Positions 7,397 through 8,798 of a stretch of DNA of 8,798 bases are shown here, one piece after another. The DNA is from Gammaproteobacteria bacterium UBA7449. GTDB taxonomy: Bacteria; Pseudomonadota; Gammaproteobacteria; Pseudomonadales; Pseudohongiellaceae. The stretch is taken from contig DLPV01000013.1 in the NCBI GenBank assembly GCA_002477465.1, positions 1 to 8,798 of the forward strand, given 5' to 3'. The notes under the pieces were generated by a model. The model did no database searches. It was not told the DNA's origin and saw only the letters and a list, made by a program, of their open reading frames with translations. The position numbers and the translations under genes are program-made. The stretch's first letter is position 1. Every line of letters begins with the position of its first letter.

Positions 7397-7649
7397 GTCT
7401 CCTGAAAAGGACATTCGGTCGCCCGGTCAAGGCCTTAGCCTGAATATAATTTTCACGTGGTCACTTTAAAGTTCGATTTGCCAGAAACCCGGTATGCCGT
7501 TAGCTGCGGATAGCGAGATAGTTAGCCGTATGAATTGGTCACAGATTAGGTTTTCCGGCTTTTTCGATTGCGATTGTTGAACCGACCAAGGTTGATCTAA
7601 GCAAGTTAGATCGTCCGTATTCCTTACCACCCATTTGACATTGACCCTA
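7397..7649 (+). promoter_or_regulatory. Intergenic region upstream of the cyclophilin-like gene
   Basis: About 250 bases without a supported gene. A perfect -10 hexamer, TATAAT, is at 7445-7450, but no good -35 lies 16-18 bases before it, so a promoter here is possible but weakly supported. A perfect 7-base inverted repeat, GATCTAA (7594-7600) and TTAGATC (7606-7612) with a GCAAG loop, sits about 40 bases before the likely start codon and lacks a T-run; it might be an operator or an mRNA hairpin. A 28-codon ATG frame at 7494-7580 has no ribosome-binding site or recognisable product. Confidence 0.35.
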
Positions 7650-8609
7650 ATGCCCTTCTTGTGTTGTTCACTTAGCAAATACCTCGTGCTCACCGTACTC
7701 TTGGTGTTTACCCTTCTTCCAGCATCAGCGCGGCTAGTAGCTGGGACCATCGTCGAAGTTGAAACCTCAATGGGAGTTTTCTTTCTGGAACTTGACAATC
7801 TATCGGCACCAGAAACAACTGAAAACTTCATCAAGTACGTGGCGGCTGGCCACTACGATAATACTTTTGTCTATGGCACAACCAATGCGTCATTTTTGCG
7901 AGGAGGGGGCTACACATTCAATACCTGTCCCTCCGGTGTCGGCAGAATTGAACCAATAAGCTCTGTTCTTCCCGAGAGTACAATGTTGAGCAACAGTGGA
8001 GGGGTGATCTCCATGATGATGCGAAACAAAGCAACCGATGTCATCACCAGTGATTGGACGATCAGCATTAGCGATAACCGCTCTTATGATGGTTCGGATT
8101 ATGGCTACATCCCCTTTGGAAGGGTGCTCGGCTATGGTATAGAGGTGGTCGAGACTATTGCTTTCAGAAATCCCGCGCTCGGGCCAGAAATCCTCGGCGG
8201 GCCTGAGGATGATTTTTTTGATGAAACGATCAATTGCGCAACGCCCATGCAGTACAACCATATTTCAATTAAAATGACGCTACTGAACGATGATCCAACT
8301 GCCCCCGCTGCTTTCTATTCAACTCGCGATAATACGCTGACTGTTAATGTGATTGCTGAGGGAAAATATTTTGAAGTGCCTTTTGAAATCAAAAATCAGG
8401 GCGATGAGATCTCAATCACTCCAAGGTTAGATGAAATCGTTGAGATGCAAAAGCCTGTGCCAAACATGGCCATGTTTGATGACAGCGAACAAATATTAAG
8501 CATTGGCACGCTAGCAGTAGATGGTGTTGTGCTGTACGAAGATCTGACTTTCTCAAGACATAAGTCCAGCCCACAGTGGTATTTGCTTCAATCATACAAA
8601 AAGATTTAG
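7650..8609 (+). CDS. Secreted cyclophilin-like (peptidyl-prolyl isomerase fold) protein with degenerate active site and C-terminal extension
   Basis: 319 residues from ATG 7650. A hydrophobic stretch at about residues 11-25 ending in LLPASA suggests export to the periplasm. Residues about 34-213 follow the cyclophilin pattern: VEVETSMGVFFLELD, APETTENFIKYVAAGHYDNT, FLRGGGY, SDWTISISDN, and IPFGRVLGYGIEVVETIA. However, the catalytic Arg of the FHR motif aligns with Gly76, the Gln of IQGG with Arg84, and the SQFFI segment reads SDWTIS. Prolyl isomerase activity is therefore doubtful. Cys93 and Cys196 could form a disulphide. Residues about 220-319 form a beta-rich extension, apparently two related units (see findings), not part of a standard cyclophilin. 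The start is uncertain: TTG at 7635 is in frame, and neither has a clear ribosome-binding site. It follows a terminator, so it is probably a separate transcription unit with no evident link to phototrophy. Confidence 0.85.
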   Translation: MPFLCCSLSKYLVLTVLLVFTLLPASARLVAGTIVEVETSMGVFFLELDNLSAPETTENFIKYVAAGHYDNTFVYGTTNASFLRGGGYTFNTCPSGVGRIEPISSVLPESTMLSNSGGVISMMMRNKATDVITSDWTISISDNRSYDGSDYGYIPFGRVLGYGIEVVETIAFRNPALGPEILGGPEDDFFDETINCATPMQYNHISIKMTLLNDDPTAPAAFYSTRDNTLTVNVIAEGKYFEVPFEIKNQGDEISITPRLDEIVEMQKPVPNMAMFDDSEQILSIGTLAVDGVVLYEDLTFSRHKSSPQWYLLQSYKKI

Positions 8610-8643
8610 AGAAAGCTTGGCAATGGGGACACCCATAACTTAA

Positions 8644-8672
8644 CCACTTAATCTTCGGGGTTAGGTAAGTGG
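8644..8672. repeat. Inverted repeat downstream of the cyclophilin-like gene
   Basis: CCACTTA (8644-8650) and TAAGTGG (8666-8672) are perfect inverted arms around a 15-base loop, 34 bases after the stop of the cyclophilin-like gene. No T-run follows on either strand, so it is not a convincing intrinsic terminator. It may simply be chance. Confidence 0.25.
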
Positions 8673-8798
8673 ATATTGGAGTTGCTCACCGGGCTGCGTT
8701 CTTTGCTGGCCAATTTCGAGATTGCTTGGCGAGATATCTGCAGACCCTGGACGATCGCTTTGACGGTTGTAAATCAATAATTCAGGCAGAATGAGCGA
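8661..8798 (-). CDS. Possible C-terminal end of a minus-strand gene cut by the right edge (hypothetical)
   Basis: Reading inward from the right edge on the minus strand, one frame stays open for 45 codons and ends at TAA (8661-8663). The peptide is hydrophilic and rich in Gln, Pro and Ser, ending QLQYPLT, and matches no family I recognise. If real, it would converge with the cyclophilin-like gene and leave a 51-base gap. A run this short is open by chance often enough that it cannot be relied on, and a 41-codon plus-strand frame (GTG at 8669 to TGA at 8794) competes for the same DNA. Confidence 0.25.
   Translation of the reverse strand, partial: SLILPELLIYNRQSDRPGSADISPSNLEIGQQRTQPGEQLQYPLT

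Noticed and set aside
7494..7580. 28-codon ATG frame between the opsin and the cyclophilin-like gene
   Set aside because: No ribosome-binding site, no similarity recognised, and length easily reached by chance.
7466..7834. 122-codon minus-strand ORF downstream of the opsin
   Set aside because: It overlaps the start of the cyclophilin-like gene antisense, has a low-complexity basic composition and no recognisable motif.
7890..8261. 123-codon minus-strand ORF with several His and Asp residues (HHHGDHPS)
   Set aside because: The metal-site look is accidental: it is the antisense of the cyclophilin domain, whose plus-strand frame has clear family similarity.
1..8798. CRISPR arrays, tRNA or rRNA genes, insertion sequences, attachment sites
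   Set aside because: No regularly spaced repeats, cloverleaf-like segments, rRNA-like tracts, transposase motifs or terminal inverted repeats were seen in either strand.

Overview
The window looks like chromosomal DNA of a planktonic marine gammaproteobacterium, or a close proteobacterial relative. It carries an almost complete proteorhodopsin photosystem cassette. The assignment rests on the proteorhodopsin type (D-T-E proton-pump motif, Gln at the spectral-tuning site) and on the gene order crtE-crtI-crtB-crtY-blh-idi2 next to it, an arrangement known from marine bacteria. I cannot name genus or species from sequence alone.

Minus strand, bases 1-6365: six tightly packed genes transcribed right to left make retinal from C5 precursors. 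In order of transcription they are crtE (geranylgeranyl-PP synthase), crtI (phytoene desaturase), crtB (phytoene synthase), crtY (lycopene cyclase), blh (beta-carotene 15,15'-dioxygenase) and a type 2 isopentenyl-PP isomerase cut by the left edge. Most junctions overlap or are separated by 12 bases or fewer, so this is very probably one operon with translational coupling. No later carotenoid-modifying gene is seen, so the visible pathway ends at retinal.

Bases 6366-6551 are a divergent intergenic region that must hold the control signals for both the crt operon and the proteorhodopsin gene. It contains a perfect 13-base palindrome.

Plus strand, bases 6552-7400: a proteorhodopsin with signal peptide, predicted blue-absorbing, followed by a strong intrinsic terminator preceded by a second hairpin. 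The opsin is therefore probably monocistronic, while its chromophore is made by the divergent operon.

Bases 7401-8798: a 5' region with a small inverted repeat, then a secreted cyclophilin-like protein whose catalytic Arg and other active-site positions are replaced and which has a C-terminal beta-rich extension. The last about 190 bases hold no confident gene; an open minus-strand frame runs off the right edge.

The core of the window is a known kind of system. The less-described parts are the degenerate cyclophilin-like protein and the architecture of the shared regulatory region.
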